Below, piece after piece: positions 24,379-33,488 of a stretch of 64,000 nt of DNA. Location: contig JAHDWA010000028.1 in the NCBI GenBank assembly GCA_023382535.1, positions 1 through 64,000 of the forward strand, read 5' to 3'. The stretch is from Anaerolineae bacterium. GTDB lineage: Bacteria > Chloroflexota > Anaerolineae > 4572-78 > J111. The notes beneath the pieces are model-generated. The model was not told where the DNA came from and searched no databases. It saw only the letters and a list, made by a program, of their open reading frames with translations. The number at the start of each line of letters is the position of its first letter. Within the stretch, counting starts at the first letter, position 1. Both the position numbers and the translations under genes were made by a program.

Positions 24379-25308
24379 TTAAGCTGATTTCGTCCGGACG
24401 GTTAAAAAGGCATCAAATTCGGCTCGGGTGGGCATGGAAGGCTGAGCCCCCATTCTGGTGGCGGAAAGGGCGCCAGCGGCTGCCCCCCAACGAACAGCCT
24501 CCGGCAGCGGCTTGCCTTCAACCCAAGCAGCGGCCAGACCACCGTTGAAAGCATCGCCGGCAGCGACTGTGTCTACCGCTTGTACGTCAAAAGCGGGCAC
24601 CAGGATGGGTTCACTTTCGGCTTGAGCGTACAAAACACCCAATGCGCCCATTTTCACGATAACTGTTTTGACCCCCAGGCTAAGCAGCATCCTGGCTGCA
24701 CCGGCAGCATCATTGTGATTTTTGATAGCCACCCCGACCAATTGCCCTGCTTCAACTTCGTTGGGGGTGATAATATCAACCAGGGTATACAGCTCGGCGG
24801 GCAACTCCTGGGCCGGAGCGGGATCAAGCACGATGGTAAGGCCACGCTTGTGGGCCAGGCGCGCGGCGGCGACAACTGCTTCCAGCGGAACTTCAAGCTG
24901 AAGCAGGAGGACTTTAGCTCCTGCCAGGCTGGCTTCGAGCCGATCCAGATCATCCTGCCCCACCCGTCCATTTGCACCGGGCACGATGATGATATTATTC
25001 TGGGCGTTGTCGTCTACGGCAATCACGGCCACGCCGGAACTGACCGCAGGATCGGTGAAAACGGCTGAGACATCGGCCCCGGCGCTGGTCAAGTTCTGAC
25101 GCAGTTCCTGGCCAAAAGCATCTCCCCCCACCCGGCCGACCATTTGCGTCGGCACACCCAGCCGGGCAGCGGCAACGGCCTGGTTAGCCCCCTTGCCGCC
25201 GGGCGCGGTAAAAAACTCGTGACCGGTGAGGGTTTCTGCGGGGGCAGGCAGGCGCGGGGTACGCACGACTAAATCCATGTTGATACTGCCAAAAACAACG
25301 ACGGTCAT
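24379..25308 (-). CDS. rbsK: Ribokinase
   Basis: 309 residues from ATG 25308 with AGGA 7 bases upstream. N-terminal VFGSINMDLVVRTPRLP and GGKGANQAVAAARLG, and C-terminal DTVAAGDAFNGGLA with the catalytic Asp, are typical of ribokinase. It phosphorylates ribose released by the nucleoside hydrolase in the same cluster, linking salvage to the pentose phosphate pathway. Confidence 0.93.
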   Translation of the reverse strand: MTVVVFGSINMDLVVRTPRLPAPAETLTGHEFFTAPGGKGANQAVAAARLGVPTQMVGRVGGDAFGQELRQNLTSAGADVSAVFTDPAVSSGVAVIAVDDNAQNNIIIVPGANGRVGQDDLDRLEASLAGAKVLLLQLEVPLEAVVAAARLAHKRGLTIVLDPAPAQELPAELYTLVDIITPNEVEAGQLVGVAIKNHNDAAGAARMLLSLGVKTVIVKMGALGVLYAQAESEPILVPAFDVQAVDTVAAGDAFNGGLAAAWVEGKPLPEAVRWGAAAGALSATRMGAQPSMPTRAEFDAFLTVRTKSA

Positions 25309-25663
25309 AAAGGTATCCTGATGATCAAAGTTTGGCGATGCGCTCATTATAGTGGAATCAGGGGGGGTGTCAAAGAACCTTCAAACCAAATTCAAATCTA
25401 ACTTTAGTATAATTGTAAGTGGTTTAGTGATAAATGTCACTAAGAAATATGAGTCTTGACACTGCCTTAGGTCGCTGATCTATATTAGACTCAAGGTAGT
25501 CTAATTTATTAGGAGTTAAATGTTGCTCTTGCAGTTTCCGCACGCTCTTAAAGTGCCAAAGCGAGATTAACCTAATTGCCCCTCAGTTCTCTCATTTGGT
25601 CAATTGTGACATGCTTATCGGCTAATCCACTACCCATTCATGTCTTTAAAGGAAAACCACCCC
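25309..25663. promoter_or_regulatory. AT-rich intergenic region with dyad and promoter-like boxes
   Basis: 355 bases without a gene between the divergent ribokinase and the secreted DUF11 protein. On the plus strand TTGACA (25456-25461) and TATATT (25481-25486) are spaced 19 bases, a length typical of MerR-controlled promoters. The perfect dyad ATTAGACT-CAAGGT-AGTCTAAT (25484-25505) overlaps the -10 box. I see nothing else clear. Confidence 0.45.
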
Positions 25664-27646
25664 ATGAAACTTAACCTGTTTATCAGGCTACACTTTGTTA
25701 TTACTTTACCTCTAGTTATTCTAAGTGGGGTTTTACTTACTATAACCCACTCACCTACCCCAGCCCAAGGCAGCGAAATGCGATATCCTCCCACGGAAAG
25801 AGGTGATGTGACAATTGATTTTGCAGCTCCAGACATGCAACTTCATGTTATTACGAACACGGCGAATCCTCGATGTGACGATCCTACGCTTGCTCCCCCT
25901 GTCATTCCAGCCGGTCAATATTATGGCAGGGCAATCCCTTTATTAGAAGAGGTGGGAGGTTCTGCGATTGAGTTATTGCCTGCCTATGCCGCTATCCCTA
26001 GTACTTTCCAAAACAAATTCGGTCCCTTCAAAATTTTGAAAGAAGGAGATATCTACTATTTGTGGATTGGCAGCAATGTCCATAAAGATAGCAACTACTC
26101 TGCTAATCCTTCCTCTATCGAACAGCGTTTTGAAAGTCTCAATGGCTTGGTCTGGTGTAATCGGACTAATACCAATCTCTCCATAAGTGGTGCGTATAAA
26201 TATATGTGGGGCTTACGCAGTATTATTAAAAATGGTAATACCTACGAAGGCTGGGAGGAATATCTATATGAGGTAAGCGCTGGCTGGGGGCAAGCTATAC
26301 GCTATGTTACCAGTACCAATGGGATTAGTTGGACAGTAGTCAACCAACCGGCTTTAGTTGGCAGCGCCTTGGTAAGTGTAGTTAACGATAAGAGTATGTA
26401 CGAAATGTGGATAAGACCTGATGCTGACTCCAGCTTCTATAATGGTAGTAGGGCATTACGCTATCGTACCAGCAGTACTCCTGGCAGCGGTTGGGGAAAT
26501 TGGCAAACGGGTGGCATTATTGTAAAAGTAATAGATGGAACTAATATTAAAGAAGTAGATCAGCGAAATCGCGTCCGGCGATTCTCAGACGGTACTTATG
26601 AGCTTTTTTACAGAGAGGGTAGCTATATCAAATTGGCTACTGGTACCAACGGTATTACGTTTACAACTCAAATTTCTAATCTGCTTGACATCTCTCAAAC
26701 ACTACCTATAACTAGTCTTTCTTTAGACGATTTTGATGTGGTTGATGTAGGGGGTGAGGATTGGTTCTATCTTACTTATTGTACTCAAGTGGCTAATCCT
26801 TACTGCATCAGCAGTCACATTGCTGTAACCCGCCCTATCCATAGATCGGAACTGACTCTGACCAAATCCGTTACCCCTACTACCGTCCATCCCGGCGATG
26901 TCCTGACCTACACCCTTACCTTTAGCAATACCGGTCCTGATACGGCCTCTGGCGTAGTCCTGACCGACATCCTGCCCTCAGCCTTGACTAACCCAGTAGT
27001 CAACAGCAATGTTGCTATTACTGATACTGGTTCTCTGCTCCGTTACGTCTGGAGGGTTCAAAACTTGCCTCCTGGGATCAATGGTGTAATCACCATTACT
27101 GCCAAAGTTACTCCTACCTGGAACAGTGGGATTAACTTCACTAATATTGCCACAATTACGACCACCGCAATTGAAACCGATACCTCTAACAATGCCGCCT
27201 CAGCCACAAGCTCAGTCACTCGTACAGCTACCTTACGAGCTTACGCCTATTTACCAGCAATCATCTCCAAATGGCCTCCAGTTACTTTCCCCATTCATAT
27301 CGGCGATGCTATTCCCAGACGTCCGGTTCATCAGAAGGGGGAAATCTTTTATAGCCAGACAATCCAGCTACCTGATCAATTGCCTTCTGGAGGCCATTTC
27401 TACTTTTCCACTCGACCAGATCTTGTGACCAAGGTATTAGTTGATGATCAAGTAATTGTTTTATTAAATAAGTTCCAGGTTTTTGCCTATGACTTCTCCA
27501 CAAGCGGCTCCGCTAAAGCCGCTCTTGTCGAAATGCCTCGAACTCTTATACAGCAGCTTGCTGGAAAGACTGTAACAATTCAATATCGGGACCTTTACGA
27601 CATAGAGGTCAAGGCAACGGATATGTGGCTCATCTGGGTCCCGTAG
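25664..27646 (+). CDS. Secreted protein with propeller-like domain and DUF11 repeat
   Basis: 660 residues from ATG 25664 (AAAGGA 9 bases upstream). A signal peptide (residues 1-35) is followed by about 360 residues with repeated DIYYLWIGSN/YELFYREGSY-type strands, resembling GH43/GH32-like beta-propellers, though catalytic residues are not identified. A DUF11 domain (about 405-515, LTLTKSVTPTTVHPGDVLTY) follows, then YAYLPAIISKW and a C-terminal domain of about 115 residues that I do not recognise. Base composition is clearly more AT-rich than neighbours, suggesting recent acquisition. A strong terminator follows. Confidence 0.85.
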   Translation: MKLNLFIRLHFVITLPLVILSGVLLTITHSPTPAQGSEMRYPPTERGDVTIDFAAPDMQLHVITNTANPRCDDPTLAPPVIPAGQYYGRAIPLLEEVGGSAIELLPAYAAIPSTFQNKFGPFKILKEGDIYYLWIGSNVHKDSNYSANPSSIEQRFESLNGLVWCNRTNTNLSISGAYKYMWGLRSIIKNGNTYEGWEEYLYEVSAGWGQAIRYVTSTNGISWTVVNQPALVGSALVSVVNDKSMYEMWIRPDADSSFYNGSRALRYRTSSTPGSGWGNWQTGGIIVKVIDGTNIKEVDQRNRVRRFSDGTYELFYREGSYIKLATGTNGITFTTQISNLLDISQTLPITSLSLDDFDVVDVGGEDWFYLTYCTQVANPYCISSHIAVTRPIHRSELTLTKSVTPTTVHPGDVLTYTLTFSNTGPDTASGVVLTDILPSALTNPVVNSNVAITDTGSLLRYVWRVQNLPPGINGVITITAKVTPTWNSGINFTNIATITTTAIETDTSNNAASATSSVTRTATLRAYAYLPAIISKWPPVTFPIHIGDAIPRRPVHQKGEIFYSQTIQLPDQLPSGGHFYFSTRPDLVTKVLVDDQVIVLLNKFQVFAYDFSTSGSAKAALVEMPRTLIQQLAGKTVTIQYRDLYDIEVKATDMWLIWVP

Positions 27647-27671
27647 TGCAGTTTTTCAATCTATAATAGAA

Positions 27672-27704
27672 AGAGGGCACGACCTTGGCTGTGCCCTCTT
27701 TTTT
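27672..27704 (+). terminator. Rho-independent terminator
   Basis: AGAGGGCAC pairs with GTGCCCTCT across a 10-base loop and is followed by TTTTT, 25 bases after the DUF11 protein gene. The convergent radical SAM gene ends about 60 bases further on. Confidence 0.9.
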
Positions 27705-27762
27705 CCTGCCTACTTATCTACTTGGAGCAATAATGGATCATTGACAACCCGATCTTGAACGA

Positions 27763-29205
27763 TCACGCCTCCATCTGCATAAAGTGCCGGGCATTATTCC
27801 AAATGACCTTGGGCGTGATTTTGATCGGGTGAACTCGATGCGTAATCGCCCACCCTTTCCATAACTTATGAATCCACCAATAGAGCGTATCCGTGAACTG
27901 ATTGCGGGGCGCTTTGACAAGCAGGCGGATAACCGGCTCTAGCCAGGGAAACTCGACGCCCAGGGCAAACCAGCGCTGCAAGTTTTCCATCCGGTTTTTC
28001 TCTTTCTCGTCGCGGGTCAGAATCGAGCTGTCCCAGGCGATGGCCCCGATGTCATCAAAACTGCCGGCCATATGACCGTTCTTCTTGGTAAATTCGCCCA
28101 GTTCGGTGGCAGGATAGGGCTGAAACAGGAAGGCGTGAGCATACTTGACTTTCGCCTGGGCGTTGAGCCGCATGGTCTCAAAATCGTCGTCCAGGGTGCC
28201 GGTCGGCAGAGCCAGGATGTTGGTGGCAGTCAGGTTAATCCCGGCTTCATGCAGCATGCGGCCTGACTCAATAATTGTCTCACGGGACATCTTGCGCTTC
28301 AGCAAATCATTGCGCAGGCGATCGTTGCCGGCTTCGATGCCCATGCTGACCGTGTTGGCCCCGGCCTTCTTGAGCAAGGCTACTTTCTCCGGGGTGATCA
28401 GGTTGGAACGGACATTGCAGAAGAAAGGCAGCCCGACTGCTTTGGGGAACTTTTCGGCAAACTCTTCCAGCCAATCCACGTAGATAATGAATAGGTCATC
28501 GAGGAAGACAACCTGTTCCAACGGGTAGCGGTCGCGCACCCACAACACCTCTTCGATAACTGAGTCAACACTACGCTGGTAGCCGCGCTTTTCGCGGGTA
28601 TAAATTTCGTACCAGGCGTGGTTAAAGCAGTAGGTGCAATTGTAAGGACAACCCCGGCTGGCCATAAAGTGCTTGATCGGGCTGTTACGGGTGGGGGCAT
28701 GCTTGCTGTAGATGAGGTCACGGTCCGGCATGGGCAAATCGCCCAATTTGCGAATCAGGGGGCGAACCGGATTCTTCACAATTTCGCCGTCTACCTTGAA
28801 CCACCAATTGGGAATATCGGGGTGAAAGCCGCCGTTTCCGAGGGCGTTGGCCAAATCCACCAGCGGCCCTTCGCCTTCACCCACACAGACTCCATCCACG
28901 CCCTCTTCGTGAATCATATCCGGGAAAAAGGTGGGGTGCGGCCCACCGAAAACAGACATCACCGGCTTATTACCCAGCCCTTCCCGGATGTGTCGATTAA
29001 CTTTAAAGTAATAATGCTGGGAGCCGGTCATCATACTGTAGCCGACGATGTCGGGCTGGAAATCCTTGGCCACCTGAACCGGATCTTCCTGGGCACAAAT
29101 TGCTAGGCCCACCTCGTGACCAGCTTGCTTGAGCACCGCCGCCATGGACATAATCCCCTGCGGCTCGTAGTCAATTTGTTTTTCTACCCACAAAACGCGC
29201 GTCAC
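27763..29205 (-). CDS. B12-binding-type radical SAM protein
   Basis: 480 residues. An N-terminal Rossmann-like region (1-125) resembling the cobalamin-binding domain is followed by a radical SAM domain with C186-PYN-C190-TY-C193 binding the 4Fe-4S cluster. The classical DxHxxG cobalamin motif is not visible, so B12 use is uncertain. GTG 29205 is chosen over TTG 29211 because AGGAGG lies 6 bases before it. First of five radical SAM genes in this block. Product unknown; relatives include BchE-like cyclases and methyltransferases. Confidence 0.88.
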   Translation of the reverse strand: MTRVLWVEKQIDYEPQGIMSMAAVLKQAGHEVGLAICAQEDPVQVAKDFQPDIVGYSMMTGSQHYYFKVNRHIREGLGNKPVMSVFGGPHPTFFPDMIHEEGVDGVCVGEGEGPLVDLANALGNGGFHPDIPNWWFKVDGEIVKNPVRPLIRKLGDLPMPDRDLIYSKHAPTRNSPIKHFMASRGCPYNCTYCFNHAWYEIYTREKRGYQRSVDSVIEEVLWVRDRYPLEQVVFLDDLFIIYVDWLEEFAEKFPKAVGLPFFCNVRSNLITPEKVALLKKAGANTVSMGIEAGNDRLRNDLLKRKMSRETIIESGRMLHEAGINLTATNILALPTGTLDDDFETMRLNAQAKVKYAHAFLFQPYPATELGEFTKKNGHMAGSFDDIGAIAWDSSILTRDEKEKNRMENLQRWFALGVEFPWLEPVIRLLVKAPRNQFTDTLYWWIHKLWKGWAITHRVHPIKITPKVIWNNARHFMQMEA

Positions 29206-29403
29206 GGACAACCTCCTCTATAAAGGGGATATTTCCGACTCCTGCTGCAAGTCGTAGGAGTTGAAATAAGTGGCTTGATTATAGGGGAGGGAATTTTTTT
29301 TGTCAATTTTATAATTTTTTTACTAAATATTATAATTATTATGACCACCGACAAAGATGACCTCTCTTGCGGCGGTCTGTGGTCTGCCGTCAGCGGTCAT
29401 ATT

Positions 29404-31464
29404 TCATTTTGTCCAACTTATCCGCTCTTCCGCCCAACCTCGACTGGCAAAGGTATCTGTGCCAACCTGACCATCAGGTGAACCTTCCATGGTGAAAAGC
29501 TGGCGCTGGCCGCTGCCATCGGGAGTCATTGCCCAGACGGCCCAGGGGCCGCCCCGACTGCTGACAAAAGCAATAGCATTACCATCGGGCGACCAGGTGG
29601 GCAGGCCGTCATCGGCGGGGTCATTGGTGAGACGTTGCAGACCGGACCCATCGGTGTTGATGATGTAAACTTCCCAGTTACCCTCGCGCCGGGACATAAA
29701 GGCGACTTGCTGACCATTCGGCGAGAGGGCCGGGGCCGTGTCCTCGTCCACATTGGTGATGGTTTGGAGGTCCTCCATGTTACTGGTAGCCGTGCGCAGG
29801 CCGTAGGCCGTGGTCCCCCAACCCTTGAAAACAAGTTTGCCCTGCGCGTTGATGCTGGGGTACTCCCCTTCACCGACGAGAACAGCTTCTCCCAGCTCTG
29901 TCGAGCCATTGGTTTTGTACAACTGTGACTGACGTCCTCCAGTACGGCGGCTCAGAAAAATGATATTTTCGCCATCGGCCATCCAGGTTGGCAACTGATC
30001 TTCGATAAAGTTGGAAATCAAATTACCGTTCGCCCCCGAAACATCCATCGCCACCAAACCCCGCGAGTCGCCCTTCCACGAGTGAAAGGCAATGCGCGAA
30101 CCATCGGGGCTGAAGGCGGGCTGGCTGGCCCCGGCGCGGAAAAACTTTGTACCCGAACCATCAGCCTGACCTAGGTAGAGATCGTAATCATTGCCATTAA
30201 AGACCGCATAAGCGATCGTACCAACCAGGGCCGATTTGGGCACCACTTGAGGGGCAGGAATGACGGGTGGGCGGGTCGCAGTCGGCGTAGGCTCAGGGGT
30301 GGGGGTGGAAGTGTCAACAGCAGCAATCGCCGCTTCAGTTTCCTCGACCACCGGAGTCCCTAAGGCCAGAGCTAACTCGTCGTCCGCGCGAATAGTACCC
30401 AAACCCAATACGATCGGGTTCAGATCGGTTGGTTCAAAAACCAACTCAACATCATAAGTTTGAGGTTTGACCTCGAAAATCAAGCTTTCGGGGACACTAC
30501 CACCGGGGGTTAAATTCAGATCGTTAAAGCGGTCAATCGCGCCCAGCCGCAGCAAGCCCTCGGGGCTGGTGGTGCCGCCAGCTTCACGCAGAATCGTCTT
30601 ACCATCGCGCGTGCGGACTGAAAAATCATCGGTGGAAATCTTGAAGGGGGCGTTACCGACGTTCTGTACCCGCACCTTAACCAGGAGCAAAGCTTTGTCG
30701 GTGCTGGGCAGCGCTCCCAGTAGAATCGGCTGCACCTGGGCCGAGACGATTTCGACGACGGGGATGGCCAACTGCGGGCCGCTGGGGGTGGGCGTGTTGG
30801 CCGGACCACCGCTCGGCGTCTGCTGCGCCAGGCTGCCGGCAGTGGTGGGGGAGGTCACAGGCTGGCCTTCGATGACCGCCGGGCCGCCTGTCTCCTGCTG
30901 CCTGCCCCAGCCAGAAAAGGCCAGAAAGGCACCGATGCCAATCAGGAGCAATAAAGCTACCGCCACACCAATCATCCACGGCGCAATGGTCGGGCGCTGC
31001 GATGCCGCCGCAGCAGCCGCAACCGGGGGCGGAACAGCCACCGCAGCCGGAGCAGCACTGGCAGCGGCAGCAGCCTGTTTCTGAGCCGGACTCATCGCTA
31101 CGGTTGATTGCGCCGATGCCGCTTTTTCCCAAAACAGGCGGGTTTCCGCCAGTTGAACCATCTGACCCGACGCTAGCTCCGTCCAGGTTTCCGGCTCAAT
31201 CCGGGTTGTGCCGATGAGCGTTCCGTTGGCGCTGTGCAAATCCTTAATTTCAACCCCGCTTGCACTGCGCCGCATCTCGGCGTGATAGCGCGAGGCACGC
31301 GGGTCAACCAGCACGACCTCGTTATCGAGTTCGCGGCCTATCCGCAGCACCGCTCCTTCATCGGCGGGGATAGTCACCTTATCGGATTGGCCGTTGGGAT
31401 GACGCACCACGATGTGATCTAAAAAGTGATCATCCTCGTACTGCTTTTCAAAGTTTTCGGACAT
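29404..31464 (-). CDS. FHA domain membrane protein with TolB-like propeller
   Basis: 686 residues. The FHA domain at about 20-112 keeps the phosphothreonine-binding set G43-R44, S58-R-Y-H61 and S78-A-N80-G81. An Ala/Pro linker and a single membrane helix (about 170-192) follow, then a Ser/Thr/Pro stalk, a beta-sandwich region with VRVQNVGNAPF, and a C-terminal TolB/PD40 propeller (about 415-686) with repeated AFSPDGSRIAF-type blades. It probably links cytoplasmic Ser/Thr phosphorylation to an external sensor or scaffold. No kinase gene is in the window. Confidence 0.88.
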   Translation of the reverse strand: MSENFEKQYEDDHFLDHIVVRHPNGQSDKVTIPADEGAVLRIGRELDNEVVLVDPRASRYHAEMRRSASGVEIKDLHSANGTLIGTTRIEPETWTELASGQMVQLAETRLFWEKAASAQSTVAMSPAQKQAAAAASAAPAAVAVPPPVAAAAAASQRPTIAPWMIGVAVALLLLIGIGAFLAFSGWGRQQETGGPAVIEGQPVTSPTTAGSLAQQTPSGGPANTPTPSGPQLAIPVVEIVSAQVQPILLGALPSTDKALLLVKVRVQNVGNAPFKISTDDFSVRTRDGKTILREAGGTTSPEGLLRLGAIDRFNDLNLTPGGSVPESLIFEVKPQTYDVELVFEPTDLNPIVLGLGTIRADDELALALGTPVVEETEAAIAAVDTSTPTPEPTPTATRPPVIPAPQVVPKSALVGTIAYAVFNGNDYDLYLGQADGSGTKFFRAGASQPAFSPDGSRIAFHSWKGDSRGLVAMDVSGANGNLISNFIEDQLPTWMADGENIIFLSRRTGGRQSQLYKTNGSTELGEAVLVGEGEYPSINAQGKLVFKGWGTTAYGLRTATSNMEDLQTITNVDEDTAPALSPNGQQVAFMSRREGNWEVYIINTDGSGLQRLTNDPADDGLPTWSPDGNAIAFVSSRGGPWAVWAMTPDGSGQRQLFTMEGSPDGQVGTDTFASRGWAEERISWTK

Positions 31465-31488
31465 TCTGTTCCCCTCACATTAAGGTGT

Positions 31489-31547
31489 TGGAAGATTGGC
31501 AGGCCGGAAGATTAATGATGGTCATTTTCAATCTTCCAGCCTTCCAT
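31489..31547. repeat. GGAAGATTGG microrepeat hairpin
   Basis: TTGGAAGATTGG (31489-31500) and GGAAGATT (31507-31514) face AATCTTCC (31530-31537) and GCCTTCC, forming an imperfect stem upstream of the FHA gene. The same words recur at 1036-1062, 20898-20955, 42974-43050 and 51814-51873. Confidence 0.65.
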
Positions 31548-31686
31548 TAATAAAGATATATACTCACCAAGATAAAAAACCTTGGCAGTTTGCCCGGTCA
31601 AGGTTAAATTGACCCCAGGAAATGCAAAGGTTAATAAGAGGTTTGAATGGTACGGGATTTTTCAAAATGAGGCAAGTTTGGCTAAC

Positions 31687-32766
31687 TTAAGATGTAATGA
31701 CGGTCGAAAGCACCTTGGCCAGGGTAGGTGGGTGCAGCACCATGTTGGCATACGACGCGTTAGCCATCGGGCACTGGCATTCACCCTGGTAGATGCTGCG
31801 CCGCATGCTGGCCATAGCCTCGCTCCGCCAGATGGGGCGCAAATCATAATTGTGTTCGCGCAGGTTGCCGACATTTTCGGCCCGGATGCAGCAGCTCCAA
31901 ACGTCGCCATTGGGGGCAAGCTGGCAACTGGCCCAGCCGGCATAACAGGGGATGACCTGGCGATGCTCGTACAGAATACGTTTCGCCAGTTGGTAATATT
32001 CGGCGCGGAAGGCTTGCGTAATTTTGGCAAAGCCTTTGACATGGCGCTGGCGAGCTTTCTCGCTGAGAAAATCGGCAATAGGACCGTATTTTTCGGCCAC
32101 AGGGGTAATTTCCCAATCAATCGTATCTAATTCCACCCGCTCTTCGGCGATTTCGGTGATATAGCTGTCCGGCTCTAAAAATTCCAGCCCAGCGTAGATC
32201 TCAAAAAAGCGGTCTATGTTGTAATTGGAGATGACGGTATGGTTGGTCAGCACCAGGTTCTTGTGCTGCTTTTGCAGCGCCTTGAGTTCCTCCCACGTCT
32301 TCATCGCTTTGGCCCAGTTGCCAGGAACCATGCGGATTTCGTCGTGGCGCTCGCCTACCTCGTCCAGCGACAGGTTGATCCCAATATTGGTCTTGGGCGC
32401 GCCAGCGCACAGGCGGTCCACCTGGCTGATGATCTGTTTGGTCAAAATGCCGTTGGTCGGAATGGTAATAACCGAGGGCCGACAGTGCCGGTAGGCCGAG
32501 AGCGCCATCTCGGCGGTATCCTTGCGCATAAACGGCTCGCCACCGGTAAACGTGAAGTAGAGCGGGCCGCGGCCGATGCTGGCAAAGGTCTTATCCCACT
32601 CTGCCAAGGTCATATCGTCGTTGGGCTTGCGCCAGACATCGCAGGTTTTGCACTTGCTGTTGCAGCGATAACTGATGCTGACGACGATTGAGAAAGGCAG
32701 CATCGTTGGCCAGCCAAAACGGCGATAGGCCCAATACAGCGGGAGCTTGGGTAATAAATTTAACAT
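31687..32766 (-). CDS. Radical SAM protein with SPASM-like C-terminus
   Basis: 359 residues from ATG 32766. Motif C35-NSK-C39-KT-C42 binds the SAM cluster; GGEPFM follows in the usual place. The C-terminal cysteines in [29 protein letters not shown] and GECQC look like a SPASM or twitch domain holding auxiliary clusters. Such enzymes modify peptides, proteins or small molecules. It has no cobalamin domain, unlike its four neighbours. The NUDIX gene ends 11 bases upstream, so the two are likely co-transcribed. Confidence 0.87.
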   Translation of the reverse strand: MLNLLPKLPLYWAYRRFGWPTMLPFSIVVSISYRCNSKCKTCDVWRKPNDDMTLAEWDKTFASIGRGPLYFTFTGGEPFMRKDTAEMALSAYRHCRPSVITIPTNGILTKQIISQVDRLCAGAPKTNIGINLSLDEVGERHDEIRMVPGNWAKAMKTWEELKALQKQHKNLVLTNHTVISNYNIDRFFEIYAGLEFLEPDSYITEIAEERVELDTIDWEITPVAEKYGPIADFLSEKARQRHVKGFAKITQAFRAEYYQLAKRILYEHRQVIPCYAGWASCQLAPNGDVWSCCIRAENVGNLREHNYDLRPIWRSEAMASMRRSIYQGECQCPMANASYANMVLHPPTLAKVLSTVITS

Positions 32767-32777
32767 TATCGTCCCAT

Positions 32778-33410
32778 TCAATCAAAATCTGTTGGCCAAT
32801 CAGGATGGCGGTAGTGCTCAAACAGGCGGGTGATTTGGCCGGGCGTTACCCGCGAGATAGAGAGTTCGGGGATTTCGTGCTCGCGGAAAAAGCCGATGTC
32901 CACCGTTTCCATACTCCGGGTTGCCGTCCCGCCCGTAATTTCGCACCGAAAAAACAGCTTATAGATATGGTAAGGAAACGGCGGCGTGTGCGGGTGCTTG
33001 CTGCGATCGTACACCGCCAGCAGTTTGACCGCCCGCGTGTGAAAACCGGACTCTTCGAAAATCTCCCGAACCACCGCCTCGCTCGGCGAGTCATTTACAT
33101 CGGCCCAGCCGCCGGGTAAGGTCCAGCCGCCATCCGCAGCCTCCTTGACCAACAGCAAGGCCCCATCCCGGAAGACCACCCCCCGAGTATCAATTTTGGG
33201 GGTGGCGTAGCCAAATTCTCCGGCAAACAAATCGAGCACACGGCTTAAAGCGGTGGCTGAAGCAGCCGCCATCATCTCGGCAGCAATGTGGCGGATAGCC
33301 TCGTACCGCTCGACATCATAGGGGTTTTGGGCGTAGGTCAAGCCTATTTGGGCTGTGGCCTGCAACTGCTTGGCCCACTGGAGCCATTGGGGATCGTAAT
33401 TTGTCGGCAT
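32778..33410 (-). CDS. NUDIX hydrolase (YjhB-like)
   Basis: 210 residues from ATG 33410; ATG 33425 would add five. An N-terminal helical part (1-60) resembles the Nudix_N domain. The Nudix box reads [20 protein letters not shown] plus SGF; the first conserved Glu of the box is Asp here, while the REIFEES metal-binding helix is intact. It should hydrolyse a nucleoside diphosphate derivative such as ADP-ribose. Its link to the flanking radical SAM genes is unclear. Confidence 0.9.
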   Translation of the reverse strand: MPTNYDPQWLQWAKQLQATAQIGLTYAQNPYDVERYEAIRHIAAEMMAAASATALSRVLDLFAGEFGYATPKIDTRGVVFRDGALLLVKEAADGGWTLPGGWADVNDSPSEAVVREIFEESGFHTRAVKLLAVYDRSKHPHTPPFPYHIYKLFFRCEITGGTATRSMETVDIGFFREHEIPELSISRVTPGQITRLFEHYRHPDWPTDFD

Positions 33411-33427
33411 CTGTTTTCCAATCATAA

Positions 33428-33454
33428 ATTAGGCCGAACTTTTTTCGGCCTAAT
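33428..33454. repeat. Perfect inverted repeat, possible terminator
   Basis: ATTAGGCCGAA pairs perfectly with TTCGGCCTAAT around a 5-base loop, between the radical SAM gene at 33489 and the NUDIX gene. No T-run follows on the minus strand, so it may be an attenuator or processing site rather than a full terminator. Confidence 0.55.
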
Positions 33455-33488
33455 GTTATCCATGCTATCAATCTTGAGAAAAAAGGAG

